Assembly: GCA_963789885.1 (NCBI GenBank)
Contig: CAWBNB010000027.1
Span: 23,154 to 87,153, forward strand
Source: DATEDA01 sp963789885
GTDB taxonomy: Bacteria > Pseudomonadota > Gammaproteobacteria > Burkholderiales > SG8-39
Reading direction: 5' to 3'
DNA: 64,000 bases
Part shown: piece after piece, positions 53,793 through 62,073 of the stretch
Position numbering within the stretch: the first letter of the stretch is position 1
Layout: the number at the start of each line of letters is the position of its first letter
Notes under the pieces: model-generated
What the model was told of the DNA's origin: nothing
The model's input: the letters and a program-made list of their open reading frames with translations, nothing else
Databases searched by the model: none
Program-made: the position numbers and the translations under genes

Positions 53793-54749
53793 ATGCAAAC
53801 CCCATCCGTGGCGCTCAATATCGGCGCCGATGTTGGCAAGGACGAGATCGTGATGGCGTGCGCCGAAGGAAGGTTCGCCACGCGCAAGATCCACAACCGG
53901 CGCGCCGCGTTGCTCGCTTTCCTCAAAGACCTGCCCGCGGGCAGCCGCATCGGAATGGAATCGACTGGCAGCTACCACGAGCTGCTGGCCGAGCTCGCGC
54001 ACAAGCTGGGCTTCGTGGTCTACGTGCTCAATCCCAAGGACACGCGCCACTATGCCAAGGCGATGGGGCTGCGCGGCAAGACCGATCGGGTGGATGCCGA
54101 GCTCATCGCGCGCCTGATCGCCCGTGAACACGAGAAACTCCACTCGTGGATCCCGCCCACGCCCGAGCAGCGCCAGATCGACCGACTGCTCAAACGGCGC
54201 GCTAAGGTCAGCCGCATCCGGGCTGCCCTCACCCAGTCGTTCAAGGGCCTGAAGGGATTTGCCGCCGAGCTCAAGGCGCTGAGGCAACGATTGGACAAAC
54301 TCCTCGCACGCATCGACGCGAGCGTCAAGGCGCTCATCGAAGCGAGTGAGGAGCGCAAGCAGCACTACGCGCGCCTGCGCAAGATCACCGGCGTGGGCGC
54401 CGTGGTCGGCAGCAGTGTGCTCAACACGCTCGAGCGAGTTCCGTTCAGCAGTGCCGATGCCTTTGTGGCCTTCACCGGCTTGGATCCGCGCCCCGATGAG
54501 TCCGGGCAGCATCGCGGCCGGCGCCGTCTGTCGAAGCGCGGACCGAGCGAACTGCGCCGGCTGCTCTACCTCGCCGCCATGGCGGCGGCGAAAACCAAGA
54601 CCTGGAAGCCCCTGTACAAGCACTATCGAGCACGAGGGCTATCCACCACCGCAGCTTGGTCGTCCTCGCACGCCGCATCGCGCGTACCGCTTGGTCGATC
54701 TACACCCACAAGACCGCGTTCGACCCGGAACGGCTCACGAAGGCCTTGA
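53793..54749 (+). CDS. IS110-family recombinase, C-terminus shifted
   Basis: ATG at 53793 with GGAGGGA upstream. DEDD RuvC-like domain: ALNIGADVGKDEIVMACAEG, GMESTGSYHELLAELAHKLG, YVLNPKDTRHYAKAMGLRGK, TDRVDAELIARLIA. Transposase_20 domain with serine region: ITGVGAVVGSSVLNTLERVP, AFVAFTGLDPRPDESGQHRG, RRRLSKRGPSELRRLLYLAA. After LSTTAA the expected LVVLARRIARTAWSIYTHKT, then AFDPERLTKALT is found in another frame (to 54754), consistent with loss of one base near 54652. The last 35 residues are therefore altered; either the copy is disabled or this is a sequence error. Confidence 0.88.
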   Translation: MQTPSVALNIGADVGKDEIVMACAEGRFATRKIHNRRAALLAFLKDLPAGSRIGMESTGSYHELLAELAHKLGFVVYVLNPKDTRHYAKAMGLRGKTDRVDAELIARLIAREHEKLHSWIPPTPEQRQIDRLLKRRAKVSRIRAALTQSFKGLKGFAAELKALRQRLDKLLARIDASVKALIEASEERKQHYARLRKITGVGAVVGSSVLNTLERVPFSSADAFVAFTGLDPRPDESGQHRGRRRLSKRGPSELRRLLYLAAMAAAKTKTWKPLYKHYRARGLSTTAAWSSSHAASRVPLGRSTPTRPRSTRNGSRRP

Positions 54750-54764
54750 CATGAACCATAGAAT

Positions 54765-55339
54765 CTCCAGAGGCTGTCCTTGGTCTGGGCGATGAAAGTC
54801 AGCCAAGAGGGGCCATTGGTTCCGGAGTCGCCTGGCCGGTAGTGGTTCGCGAGCACGCGGCGCACGACATCTTTATCGATGTCAACGCCGAAGGTATGAG
54901 AGATCTGCTGGGCGACGCGCACACAGCCGGACCGGGGGTTGTGGCGCTTCAGCTCAATGATCGCCGCGATGAGTTCTGCCGAGGGACCCTTGGGGCCGGG
55001 TTTGCGGTCACGGTAGCGAGAGGAAAAGAGCAAGCGGTACTTCCGATCCACCAAGGCTTTGTGGAACCTGAACAGCGTTGCCGGCCTGATGAGCACGCCA
55101 AGTTTTGGAATCCGGTGGGGATTCACGAACCGCGTGGTCAGCGCGATCAGGATGCGATCGAGCGTAGTCAGATTCGGCGCTCTCTGTCTGGACCGATTAC
55201 TGATCAGAAGCTGATGTTTGAGGAGAAGAGATTCCGCGGCGACGGCGCGGATGCCACCGGGACGCAGGAGTTTGACGAAAGTGACGAGCAGGTGGATGGC
55301 CAGGATGAGCAGATCTTGCACGGGGCGAACCGTAAACAT
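54765..55339 (-). pseudogene. Integrase-core transposase, N-terminal half (split by IS110 insertion)
   Basis: ATG at 55337-55339: MFTVRPVQDLLILAIHLLVT, FVKLLRPGGIRAVAAESLLL, KHQLLISNRSRQRAPNLTTL, GVLIRPATLFRFHKALVDRK, RKPGPKGPSAELIAAIIELK, RHNPRSGCVRVAQQISHTFG, ending WLTFIAQTKDSLW at the IS110 junction. The catalytic half is at 52832-53371. Together they form a transposase of about 370 residues. Confidence 0.88.
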
Positions 55340-55482
55340 CGCCACCGTCCCACGCAAGACTGCACCGCACAGGCGGATTCGCTCATACTAGGAATTCGCC
55401 ACCCACAGGAGTCCGCGCCGATCCGGCGAAAGCCTTAGCGCACCTTCATCCACTGAGTAACCCTGACCCGAACGGAGGAGAA

Positions 55483-55851
55483 ATGGCGCGCACGGCAACG
55501 ACGAGGCGCAAGACCGTGAAGGGGCGACGCGCACGAGCAGGCATGGATCCTCGCAAGCTCGACCGCCTCATCGAAGAAGCGGTTGTCGATGCCTACAACG
55601 AGTCGGAGCAGCGGATCGGTCTCTATACGATGATCGATGAGAACCTCGAGCTGCCATTCAACACCGAGGTGCTCGGGGTCGAGGTCACCGTCGAACGCAT
55701 CGACCTCAACGATGCCGAGGAGATCGTCGCCATCTGCGCGCGCGGGAGGAAGCGACAGGCAGTCCCGATACTCAGCTTGCCGCTACCGATACCGCTGCCG
55801 GCGGGTGCGGAGTGGATCGAGGCGTACCGACGCTGGGCGGGTCAAGGTTAA
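55483..55851 (+). CDS. Conserved small protein, function unknown
   Basis: 122 residues with a strong GGAGGAG site. A basic N-terminus (ARTATTRRKTVKGRRARAGM), then an acidic helical part (KLDRLIEEAVVDAYNESEQR), IGLYTMIDENLELPFNTEVL, GVEVTVERIDLNDAEEIVAI and a C-terminal CARGRKRQAVPILSLPLPIP followed by AEWIEAYRRW. I recognise this as a widespread small family often labelled calcium-binding, but nothing in the sequence proves that role. It is the last gene before the right-hand island repeat. Confidence 0.7.
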   Translation: MARTATTRRKTVKGRRARAGMDPRKLDRLIEEAVVDAYNESEQRIGLYTMIDENLELPFNTEVLGVEVTVERIDLNDAEEIVAICARGRKRQAVPILSLPLPIPLPAGAEWIEAYRRWAGQG

Positions 55852-55993
55852 GGCGCCCGACTCCACTTCTGAAGGAGATTCGAAGGCGTTCGGGGTGTGG
55901 GGACTTTTTGGGGACTCGAGCGCGCATTAGCGTACAAGACAGGGCAGAAGCATGGAACGGCCGGCTACCGTCAACACAGTTAATCAACAAGTT

Positions 55994-56054
55994 GCGCCCG
56001 AGTAGCTAGCTACGAACCAGAGGGTCGTGGGTTCAAATCCTGCCGGGCGCGCCA
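55994..56054 (+). repeat. Right att-type direct repeat / truncated tRNA-Arg relic
   Basis: Bases 56010-56054 are identical to 10773-10817 (anticodon loop to CCA of tRNA-Arg ACG). Here the acceptor 5' strand gcgcccg (55994-56000) is also present and can pair with cgggcgc, but only nine bases (agtagctag) separate it from the anticodon loop, so the D arm and 5' anticodon stem are missing. It cannot be a normal tRNA. It marks the right edge of the island, with chromosomal-type genes beyond. Confidence 0.82.
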
Positions 56055-56074
56055 GGTTTCCGCTTCGAGATCAG

Positions 56075-56110
56075 ACGGCTAGCGAAATCCTCGCTGGCCG
56101 TTTGTCTTTT
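56075..56110 (+). terminator. Rho-independent terminator after the right tRNA relic
   Basis: acggctagcga (56075-56085) pairs with tcgctggccgt (56091-56101), 11 bp with one G-U, 5-base loop, followed by ttgtctttt. It probably was the native terminator of the tRNA gene. The 56111-56325 stretch beyond holds nothing recognisable. Confidence 0.75.
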
Positions 56111-56325
56111 CAGCAGAGTGAGTGCCGAGTTTTGCCGGACTCGTCGCGGCAGATCCGTTGCGCGGATATGCGCGGCGCGACTCGAGGCTGCGCTACGCGA
56201 GTCCGATCAGCGCCCCATCAATTCACGTACGTTGCTCGATGAGGTCGTCGCTGGCGACGACGCGTGATTCGCGCGCCTTGACGAGGGAGCTGACGATACG
56301 CCGAGCATTCAGTAAGTGAGCTTTT

Positions 56326-57141
56326 CTAGTGCGGACCACGCGTGCTACGCGGCACGCGCGCTTTGACGGCGTTGGCACGGGCGAAGTATTCGATCACGCC
56401 TCCCGGTGCGGCAGGCAGCCGGTCGCGAACGGCGCGCTTCAGCCGGGTGCGCTCGCTCTCGGTCATGGAGGCGATGATCTTCGTCGTGGGTGCGTAGCTC
56501 GGCGTCTGCGCCTGCCAGAAATCGTCGAAGTCGCTATACGCCAGGCAGATATCGATGCCCCTCGTCTCGATCTGTTCGAGCCCCGCCTCCTGGAAGAGCG
56601 CGCGTAACGCCTCCATCCGCGACTCCGCCGTGCCGGGAATCGGTGGCACCGGCACGCCGAATCGACGCATCGCGCGACGTAGTGGTCCGCTCGGCGAAAG
56701 CTCTTCCGCGAAGTCCCACACGTAGACTGCGATGGCTCCGCCTGCGCGGGTCACTCGCCGCATCTCGGCGAGCGCTTGCTGCCGCTCCGAAATGAAGTTT
56801 AGGACTAGGGAGGAAGCGACGATATCGAACGATGCGCCGGAGAAAGGCAGCCTGCGCGCATCGGCAACGTGAAACGACGCTCCGCGCCCGGCTGGCCCTC
56901 GCGATGCTTGCCGGACCTGAGCCCCTGCTGAATCGATCCCGACGACCGCTGCAGGCGAGCAAAGCTCGAGCAGCGCGTGCGCTAGGATTCCAGTGCCGCA
57001 ACCCACATCGAGCCATCGCGCGCCAGCGTGCGGCGCAAGCCATTCCAGAAAGATCGGCGCCGCCGCGCGGCTCCATCGACCCATGGCGCGCTCGTAGGCC
57101 GTGCTGTCATCGAAGCTGAACTCGGGCTCCGTGTCGTTCAT
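56326..57141 (-). CDS. Class I SAM-dependent methyltransferase
   Basis: 271 residues. UbiE/Methyltransf_11 pattern: WLDVGCGTGILAHALLELC (motif I), VVGIDSAGAQVRQASR (acidic loop), FHVADARRLPFSGASFDIVA (motifs II-III), SLVLNFISERQQALAEMRRV, TRAGGAIAVYVWDF. The C-terminal part (FDDFWQAQTPSYAPTTKIIA, RTRLKRAVRDRLP) is typical of small-molecule methyltransferases. The ATG overlaps the stop of the upstream Bug-receptor gene by four bases, so the pair is co-transcribed. Substrate unknown. Confidence 0.85.
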   Translation of the reverse strand: MNDTEPEFSFDDSTAYERAMGRWSRAAAPIFLEWLAPHAGARWLDVGCGTGILAHALLELCSPAAVVGIDSAGAQVRQASRGPAGRGASFHVADARRLPFSGASFDIVASSLVLNFISERQQALAEMRRVTRAGGAIAVYVWDFAEELSPSGPLRRAMRRFGVPVPPIPGTAESRMEALRALFQEAGLEQIETRGIDICLAYSDFDDFWQAQTPSYAPTTKIIASMTESERTRLKRAVRDRLPAAPGGVIEYFARANAVKARVPRSTRGPH

Positions 57142-58103
57142 TGGGCGTTCAGGCCTGCTTTCTGGGTGAGCACGGCGTTCAAGGCGATCTCCCCTTCGAC
57201 GCGCGCCTCGAACTCCGTCGGAGACATGGCCATCGGATCGACGCCAAGCGCTGCGAGCCTCTCGCGCATCTTGGGCGCCTGAAGGACGTTGAGCGTTTCG
57301 CGGTTGAGTCTGTTCACGATGTCCGCAGGCGTTCTCGCCGGCAGGAACAGGCCGTACCAGATGGGATAGTCTGCGTCATTGAATCCCGCTTCGCGAAGCG
57401 TCGGGACATCGGGCAGCACGGTCGAGCGGCCCGTCGTGTTCACGGCGAGTGCGCGAAGCTTCCCCTCGCGGATATGCGGCAGCACGAGCGCAACAGGGCC
57501 AAAGAAGAAATCCACGCGCGCGGTGATCACTTCCAGCATGGCTTCCGCGCCGCCCTTGAAGGGCACATGAACCGCTTGAATCCTCGCGCTCTGCACGAAA
57601 CGCTCGGCGCTCAAATGCGTCGCGGAGCCAACGCCGACCGACGAGAAATTCAAAGCACCCGGCCGGGCCTTCGCCGCGGCGACAAGGTCGGCGGCAGAGT
57701 TCCAACCCCTCGCGGGCGAAACGACGAGGACGCTCGGCGAGATGCCGATCGGGACGGCAGCGACGAGATCATTCGCCGTACGGTAGGGCAGAGCCTTGTA
57801 AAGGGACGGCGCGATGGTGAGCGCGGACCCGTGCGCGAGGATCGTGTATCCGTCGGGTTCCGACTTGGCGACGAACGCGCTGCCGATGGTCCCCCCCGCG
57901 CCGACCCGGTTCTCGACGACGATCGGTTGTCCCAATTGCACCGACAACTGCTCGAGTACGAGACGGTGCACGATATCGGTCGAGCTTCCTGCGCCGACTG
58001 GCACGATGGCGCGCAGCGGCTTCGTCGGCCACGCCTGAGCGTCAGCGTCGAACGCGTGCAGCGTGAGCAAGAAGGTTGCCAAAGCGAACAGACGATGTCT
58101 CAT
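57138..58103 (-). CDS. Bug/TctC-family tripartite tricarboxylate transporter receptor
   Basis: 321 residues from the ATG at 58101-58103 with GGGAG upstream; signal peptide MRHRLFALATFLLTLHAFDA with cleavage near ADAQA. Bug signature: WPTKPLRAIVPVGAGSSTDI, ENRVGAGGTIGSAFVAKSEP, DGYTILAHGSALTIAPSLYK, LNFSSVGVGSATHLSAERFV, VPFKGGAEAMLEVITARVDF, GLFLPARTPADIVNRLN. Periplasmic binding protein for a carboxylate or related ligand. No TctA/TctB membrane genes are nearby, as is common for the expanded Bug family of Burkholderiales. Divergent from a LysR regulator, its probable controller. Confidence 0.9.
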   Translation of the reverse strand: MRHRLFALATFLLTLHAFDADAQAWPTKPLRAIVPVGAGSSTDIVHRLVLEQLSVQLGQPIVVENRVGAGGTIGSAFVAKSEPDGYTILAHGSALTIAPSLYKALPYRTANDLVAAVPIGISPSVLVVSPARGWNSAADLVAAAKARPGALNFSSVGVGSATHLSAERFVQSARIQAVHVPFKGGAEAMLEVITARVDFFFGPVALVLPHIREGKLRALAVNTTGRSTVLPDVPTLREAGFNDADYPIWYGLFLPARTPADIVNRLNRETLNVLQAPKMRERLAALGVDPMAMSPTEFEARVEGEIALNAVLTQKAGLNAQ

Positions 58104-58206
58104 TAGTATCTCCCGTATCGACGCGCTCATTGTTCAGCCCGCGGGTTTATGCGTCCAATATATACTTATGCTATGAAACCATGCCGGCGCGGCATTAGGA
58201 GCTGGA
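58104..58206. promoter_or_regulatory. Divergent promoter region between Bug receptor and LysR regulator
   Basis: 103 bases with a locally AT-rich core (about 58155-58178, ccaatatatacttatgct) between the two start codons. This is the usual place for a LysR operator controlling the divergent target operon. I cannot assign the exact T-N11-A box. Confidence 0.5.
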
Positions 58207-59163
58207 ATGGACTTACGGCATATACGCACGTTCGTGACCGTGGCCGAGCTCGGCACGGTGTCGAAAGCAGCCTTGCGCCTCCACGTGGCACAGCCGGCGC
58301 TCTCGCGGCAGATCGCCAACCTCGAAGACGAACTCGGCGTTAAGCTTTTCGATCGCGTCGGCCGCCGTCTGCTTCTCACGAGCGATGGCGAGCAACTGCT
58401 GAGCGATGGCCGTGGTCTGTTGAACTATGCGCGCGCGTTGGGCGAGCACGCGCAGGTGCTCCGGCGCGGCGACGTCGGGATCTTGCGCGTAGCCGCCTCG
58501 CCGCACCTCATCGAAGGTGTTTTTCCCGATCTGCTGAGTCGCTACGCGGAGCGCTACCCCAATGTACAGGTGAGGCTCGTCGACGTCGTCGGCCCGGAAG
58601 CGTTCGCGATGCTCGAGCGGGGCGAGATTCACCTCGTGCAAAGCCTCGTTCGCGCGCTCGCGCCGACCGAGCAGCGCTTCGAGCGATTCCCGCTCGCGCC
58701 CATGGAGATGCTGGCCGCATGCCATCCGCGTGTGAAGCTCGGCGAGGAAGGTGAAGTGGAGATCGACCGCCTCGCGCCGTATCCATTGCTACAGGCGACG
58801 ACGGAATTTCTCATGCGCAGGCACTTCGATGCGGCATGCCGCATGGCAGGGTTCACGCCCAACTACGTCTTGGAATGCCGCTCGCCTCACGCACTGCTCG
58901 CCATGGCGGAGGCGGGGCACGGCGTGGCCATTATTCCCTCGGCGTTACGCGTTCACCGCTATACGTTGCGACGCATGCGCGTCACCTACCGGGGCGAGCC
59001 GTTGGATGAGCCGTTGGCGATGCTATGGGACAAGCGGCGCCCATTGCCTGCGTACGCGCGGGTGTTTTGCGAGATGGTGGCCAAGCACGTACAGCAGGCG
59101 TTCCCGGTCAAGCGAAAATCCCGACGGGCGTTGTCCAAGGCGAGGGTCGTGACCCGTTTGTGA
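58207..59163 (+). CDS. LysR-family transcriptional regulator
   Basis: 318 residues. N-terminal winged HTH MDLRHIRTFVTVAELGTVSK, AALRLHVAQPALSRQIANLE, DELGVKLFDRVGRRLLLT; then a LysR substrate-binding domain (LRVAASPHLIEGVFPDLLSR, YPNVQVRLVDVVGPEAFAML, FERFPLAPMEMLAACHPRVK, VLECRSPHALLAMAEAGHGV, AIIPSALR). Probably regulates the divergent Bug receptor and methyltransferase and possibly the alkylsulfatase downstream. Confidence 0.92.
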   Translation: MDLRHIRTFVTVAELGTVSKAALRLHVAQPALSRQIANLEDELGVKLFDRVGRRLLLTSDGEQLLSDGRGLLNYARALGEHAQVLRRGDVGILRVAASPHLIEGVFPDLLSRYAERYPNVQVRLVDVVGPEAFAMLERGEIHLVQSLVRALAPTEQRFERFPLAPMEMLAACHPRVKLGEEGEVEIDRLAPYPLLQATTEFLMRRHFDAACRMAGFTPNYVLECRSPHALLAMAEAGHGVAIIPSALRVHRYTLRRMRVTYRGEPLDEPLAMLWDKRRPLPAYARVFCEMVAKHVQQAFPVKRKSRRALSKARVVTRL

Positions 59164-59283
59164 CGGTCTGGAAGTGTTCCACAAACGCAATCGACGTAAC
59201 GAAAAGGGACAAGCGATTGACATGAGTCAATGTCCCCATTGTGCTGGCGCGCAAGCTGCCCTCAACATCACTAGGAGGACACG

Positions 59284-61386
59284 ATGAAGTTTGCGAAGCC
59301 TGTATCGGGGGGGATGATTGCTTTCGCGACTTGCATTGCTGTCGCAGCGTACGCGCAAGGCGGTAGCGCCACTGCCGGTTCGTCCACAGCGAAGAACCAG
59401 CACTTCGATTCGAAGGGCAACCTGCCGTCGAAGTTCACGATCGAACTGCGCAAGGGTGTCACGGCCACGCTGCCGTTCGAGGACAAGCGCGACTTCGACG
59501 AGGCCAAGAAGGGCTTCATCGCCGAGCCGCCCTTTATGAAGATCATGGCCGATGCTGGCCACGTCGCCTGGGACATGGCGAGCTACCAGTGGCTACTGCA
59601 GGGCAAGGACTTCCAGAGCATCCACCCGTCGCTGCAGCGGCAGGCCGTGCTGAACATGGCCTATGGTCTGTACGAAGTCCTGCCGGGCAAGATCTACCAG
59701 GTGCGCGGCTTCGACCTCGCGAACATCACCTTCATCAAGGGCGACACCGGCTGGATCGTGTTCGACCCGCTGACGGCCAAGGAAACTGCCCGTGCGGCGC
59801 TCGAGTTTATCAACGAGAAGCTCGGCAAGCGTCCGGTCGTCGGGGTGGTCTACTCGCATTCCCACGTCGACCACTTCGGCGGCGTGCGCGGCGTGGTGGA
59901 CGAAGCAGACGTCGCGAGCGGCAAGGTCAAGGTGATCGCACCGGAGGGCTTCCTCGAGGCGGCGATTTCCGAGAACGTGTTCGCCGGCAACGCCATGACG
60001 CGGCGCACGCAGTACCAGTACGCCGTGCTGCTGCCGCGCGACCCGCACGGGCATGTGGACCAGTCGATCGGAAAGAACGTGGCTTCCGGCAACGTCGGGC
60101 TGATCGCGCCGAACCTGATCATCACGAAGGCCTTCGAGGAGGTCACGCTCGACGGCGTGAAGATGGTGTTCCAGAACACGCCGGACACCGAAGCGCCGGT
60201 CGAGATGAACACCTACTTCCCGCAGTTCAAGGCCTTCTGGGCGGCGGAGAACATCACCGGCACTATTCACAACATCTACACGCTGCGTGGTGCGCCGGTG
60301 CGCAATGCGTTGAACTGGTCGAAGCAGATCAATGCCGCGCTCTGGAAGTTCGGCCAGGAGGCCGAGGTGATATTCGCCTCGCACAGCTGGCCGCGCTGGG
60401 GTAACGCGCGCATCCAGGAAGTGATGCGCATTCAGCGCGACACCTACGCCAACCTGAACAACCAGTCGCTGCACTACGCCAACCTGGGCGTGACGATCAA
60501 CCAGATCCACAACGTCTACAAGCTTCCTGATAGCCTGTGGAAGCAATGGCCCGCGCATAGCTACCACGGCTCCACCGAGCACAACAGCCGCGGCGTTATC
60601 AACCGCTTCCTGGGCTACTGGGACGGCAACCCGGCGACGCTGATCCCACTGTCGCCGCAGGACTCCGCACCGCTGTATGTGGAAATGATGGGCGGCTCGG
60701 CGAAGATCATGGCCAAGGGCAAGCAACTGATCGCCCAGGGCAAGTACCTCGAAGCGACGGAAATTCTGAACCGGCTGGTCTTTGCCGAGCCCAGGAATCA
60801 GGCCGCGAAGAACCTGCTGGCGGACGCCTTCGAGCAGATCGGCTACCAGAAAGAAAGCCCCAGCCTGCGCAACAGCTTCCTCCAGGGGGCGTATGAGTTG
60901 CGCAATGGGTTGCCCGGCGGCGTCCCCGTCAAGTCGTCCGGGCCGGACATGGTGCGGGCGATGTCGACTGAGAACTGGCTCGATTTCGTCGGCATCAGCA
61001 TCGACCCGCGCAAGGCCGAGGGCATGAAGTTCGTCATCAACCTGGTCACCCCCGACAACGGCGAGCAGTACCTGGTGGAGATGAGCAACGCGACGCTAAC
61101 CAACATCAAGGGCGAGCAGGCGACAAACCCGGATCTCACGATCACGCTCAACCGCGCCGACCTCAACCTGGTGATGATGGGCACGAGCTCGTTCGACGAC
61201 CTGATCAAGGTCGGCAAGGCGAAATTCGAGGGCGACCGAAAGTCCTTCGATCAGCTCCGGGGCATCCTGGTCGCGTTCGCACCGAACTTCGAGATCCTGC
61301 CGGGAACGGCCGCCAAGACGCCGTCGCCGAGCGCTAAGCCTTTCGAGGTGCCCGATCTGTTGCCGCCGAATGCGGCTGGCGATTGA
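59284..61386 (+). CDS. Secreted metallo-beta-lactamase-fold alkylsulfatase (SdsA1/BDS1-like)
   Basis: 700 residues, AGGAGG seven bases before the ATG. Signal peptide (GGMIAFATCIAVAAYAQGG). Catalytic MBL domain: VYSHSHVDHFGGVRGVVDEA (zinc motif H-x-H-x-D-H), APEGFLEAAISENVFAGNAM, NTPDTEAPVEMNTYFPQFKA, EVIFASHSWPRWGNARIQ. Dimerisation region (YHGSTEHNSRGVINRFLGYW), then an SCP2-like C-terminal domain (FVGISIDPRKAEGMKFVINL, TNPDLTITLNRADLNLVMMG). Hydrolyses primary alkyl sulfates such as SDS to alcohol and sulfate in the periplasm. Length and motifs match the family. Confidence 0.93.
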   Translation: MKFAKPVSGGMIAFATCIAVAAYAQGGSATAGSSTAKNQHFDSKGNLPSKFTIELRKGVTATLPFEDKRDFDEAKKGFIAEPPFMKIMADAGHVAWDMASYQWLLQGKDFQSIHPSLQRQAVLNMAYGLYEVLPGKIYQVRGFDLANITFIKGDTGWIVFDPLTAKETARAALEFINEKLGKRPVVGVVYSHSHVDHFGGVRGVVDEADVASGKVKVIAPEGFLEAAISENVFAGNAMTRRTQYQYAVLLPRDPHGHVDQSIGKNVASGNVGLIAPNLIITKAFEEVTLDGVKMVFQNTPDTEAPVEMNTYFPQFKAFWAAENITGTIHNIYTLRGAPVRNALNWSKQINAALWKFGQEAEVIFASHSWPRWGNARIQEVMRIQRDTYANLNNQSLHYANLGVTINQIHNVYKLPDSLWKQWPAHSYHGSTEHNSRGVINRFLGYWDGNPATLIPLSPQDSAPLYVEMMGGSAKIMAKGKQLIAQGKYLEATEILNRLVFAEPRNQAAKNLLADAFEQIGYQKESPSLRNSFLQGAYELRNGLPGGVPVKSSGPDMVRAMSTENWLDFVGISIDPRKAEGMKFVINLVTPDNGEQYLVEMSNATLTNIKGEQATNPDLTITLNRADLNLVMMGTSSFDDLIKVGKAKFEGDRKSFDQLRGILVAFAPNFEILPGTAAKTPSPSAKPFEVPDLLPPNAAGD

Positions 61387-61715
61387 CATGCGCGGCCGCG
61401 GAATCCCGCAGCGGCGATGTGAGGTGAGATACGCTGTGGACGCGTGCCCCAGGGCGACCGAACGTGTGCGGACTGGTCTTTCCAAACGGCTGTGAGGCGG
61501 CGGTTCAATCCGGCATCGGCACTTAACAACCTGTGGCCGCTTTCGAGCAAGCAAACCGAACGGTCGAATGTCAACTGGGGGTCGATCTCGGACGGTCGCC
61601 CCAATCACCTTCGATGAGAGCCTGCCGCGTGCGGGTTTTCTTATTCCTGGTCAGCTCCAACCTCGCGCGCCCACCGCCCGGACGGGCACACGACCACGCT
61701 GGCGCGCGGCGCGCG
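61387..61715. other. Intergenic region, nothing recognised
   Basis: About 330 bases after the alkylsulfatase. Open frames here have no recognisable protein and only lead into the broken DUF488 gene. No clear terminator or promoter seen. Confidence 0.4.
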
Positions 61716-62030
61716 GTGATTCTGAAGCGCGCTTACGAATGCCCTGCCGCCGGCGACGGAATGCGGGTGCTGGTCGACCGGCTGTGGCCGTGCGGCCTCA
61801 GCAAGGAACGTCTGGCGGTCGACCTCTGGCTCACGGATGCGGCGCCGCGGCCCGGTCACCCTGGTCTACGGCGCGCGACGCGGACCGCAACACGGCGGTC
61901 GTGCTGCGCGATGTCCTCCATGAGGCACGGCGCGGATACCTCGCGCTCCGAGGCGTGCCGGCCACGCGCCGGGGGCAGGGTCGGAAACCGGCCGGAGCGA
62001 GCGGCCGCGAAAGCATTCCTTCAAAATGAC
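61716..62030 (+). pseudogene. DUF488-family protein with internal deletion and frameshift
   Basis: GTG at 61716 starts VILKRAYECPAAGDGMRVLV, DRLWPCGLSKERLAVDLWLT, DAAPR, the DUF488 N-terminus (with WPCG for the usual WPRG). The middle of about 35 residues is missing; the C-terminal part VTLVYGARDAD and RNTAVVLRDVLHEARRG follows in other frames. Both a deletion and frame changes are needed to explain it, so it is a real relic rather than a single error. Confidence 0.7.
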
Positions 62031-62073
62031 CGGCGCCGCCGGGCCGCGGGCCCGCACATCGCGGGAGATCACA

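Larger units (their letters stand above)
53370..54766 (+). mobile_element. IS110-family element inserted at a CT core
   Basis: Removing 53372-54766 rejoins the two halves of a transposase gene exactly in frame (aggtccagg-CT-ccagaggctg). Both junctions carry CT (53370-53371 and 54765-54766), the core dinucleotide used by IS110-family recombinases such as IS621. There are no terminal inverted repeats. The layout is about 420 noncoding bases with bridge RNA, then the recombinase gene, ending 11 bases after its original stop. Orientation is plus. Confidence 0.88.

Noticed and set aside
53384..53805. Small ORFs in the noncoding left end of the IS110 element
   Set aside because: Overlapping frames on both strands without ribosome binding sites or conserved motifs; RNA structure explains the region better.
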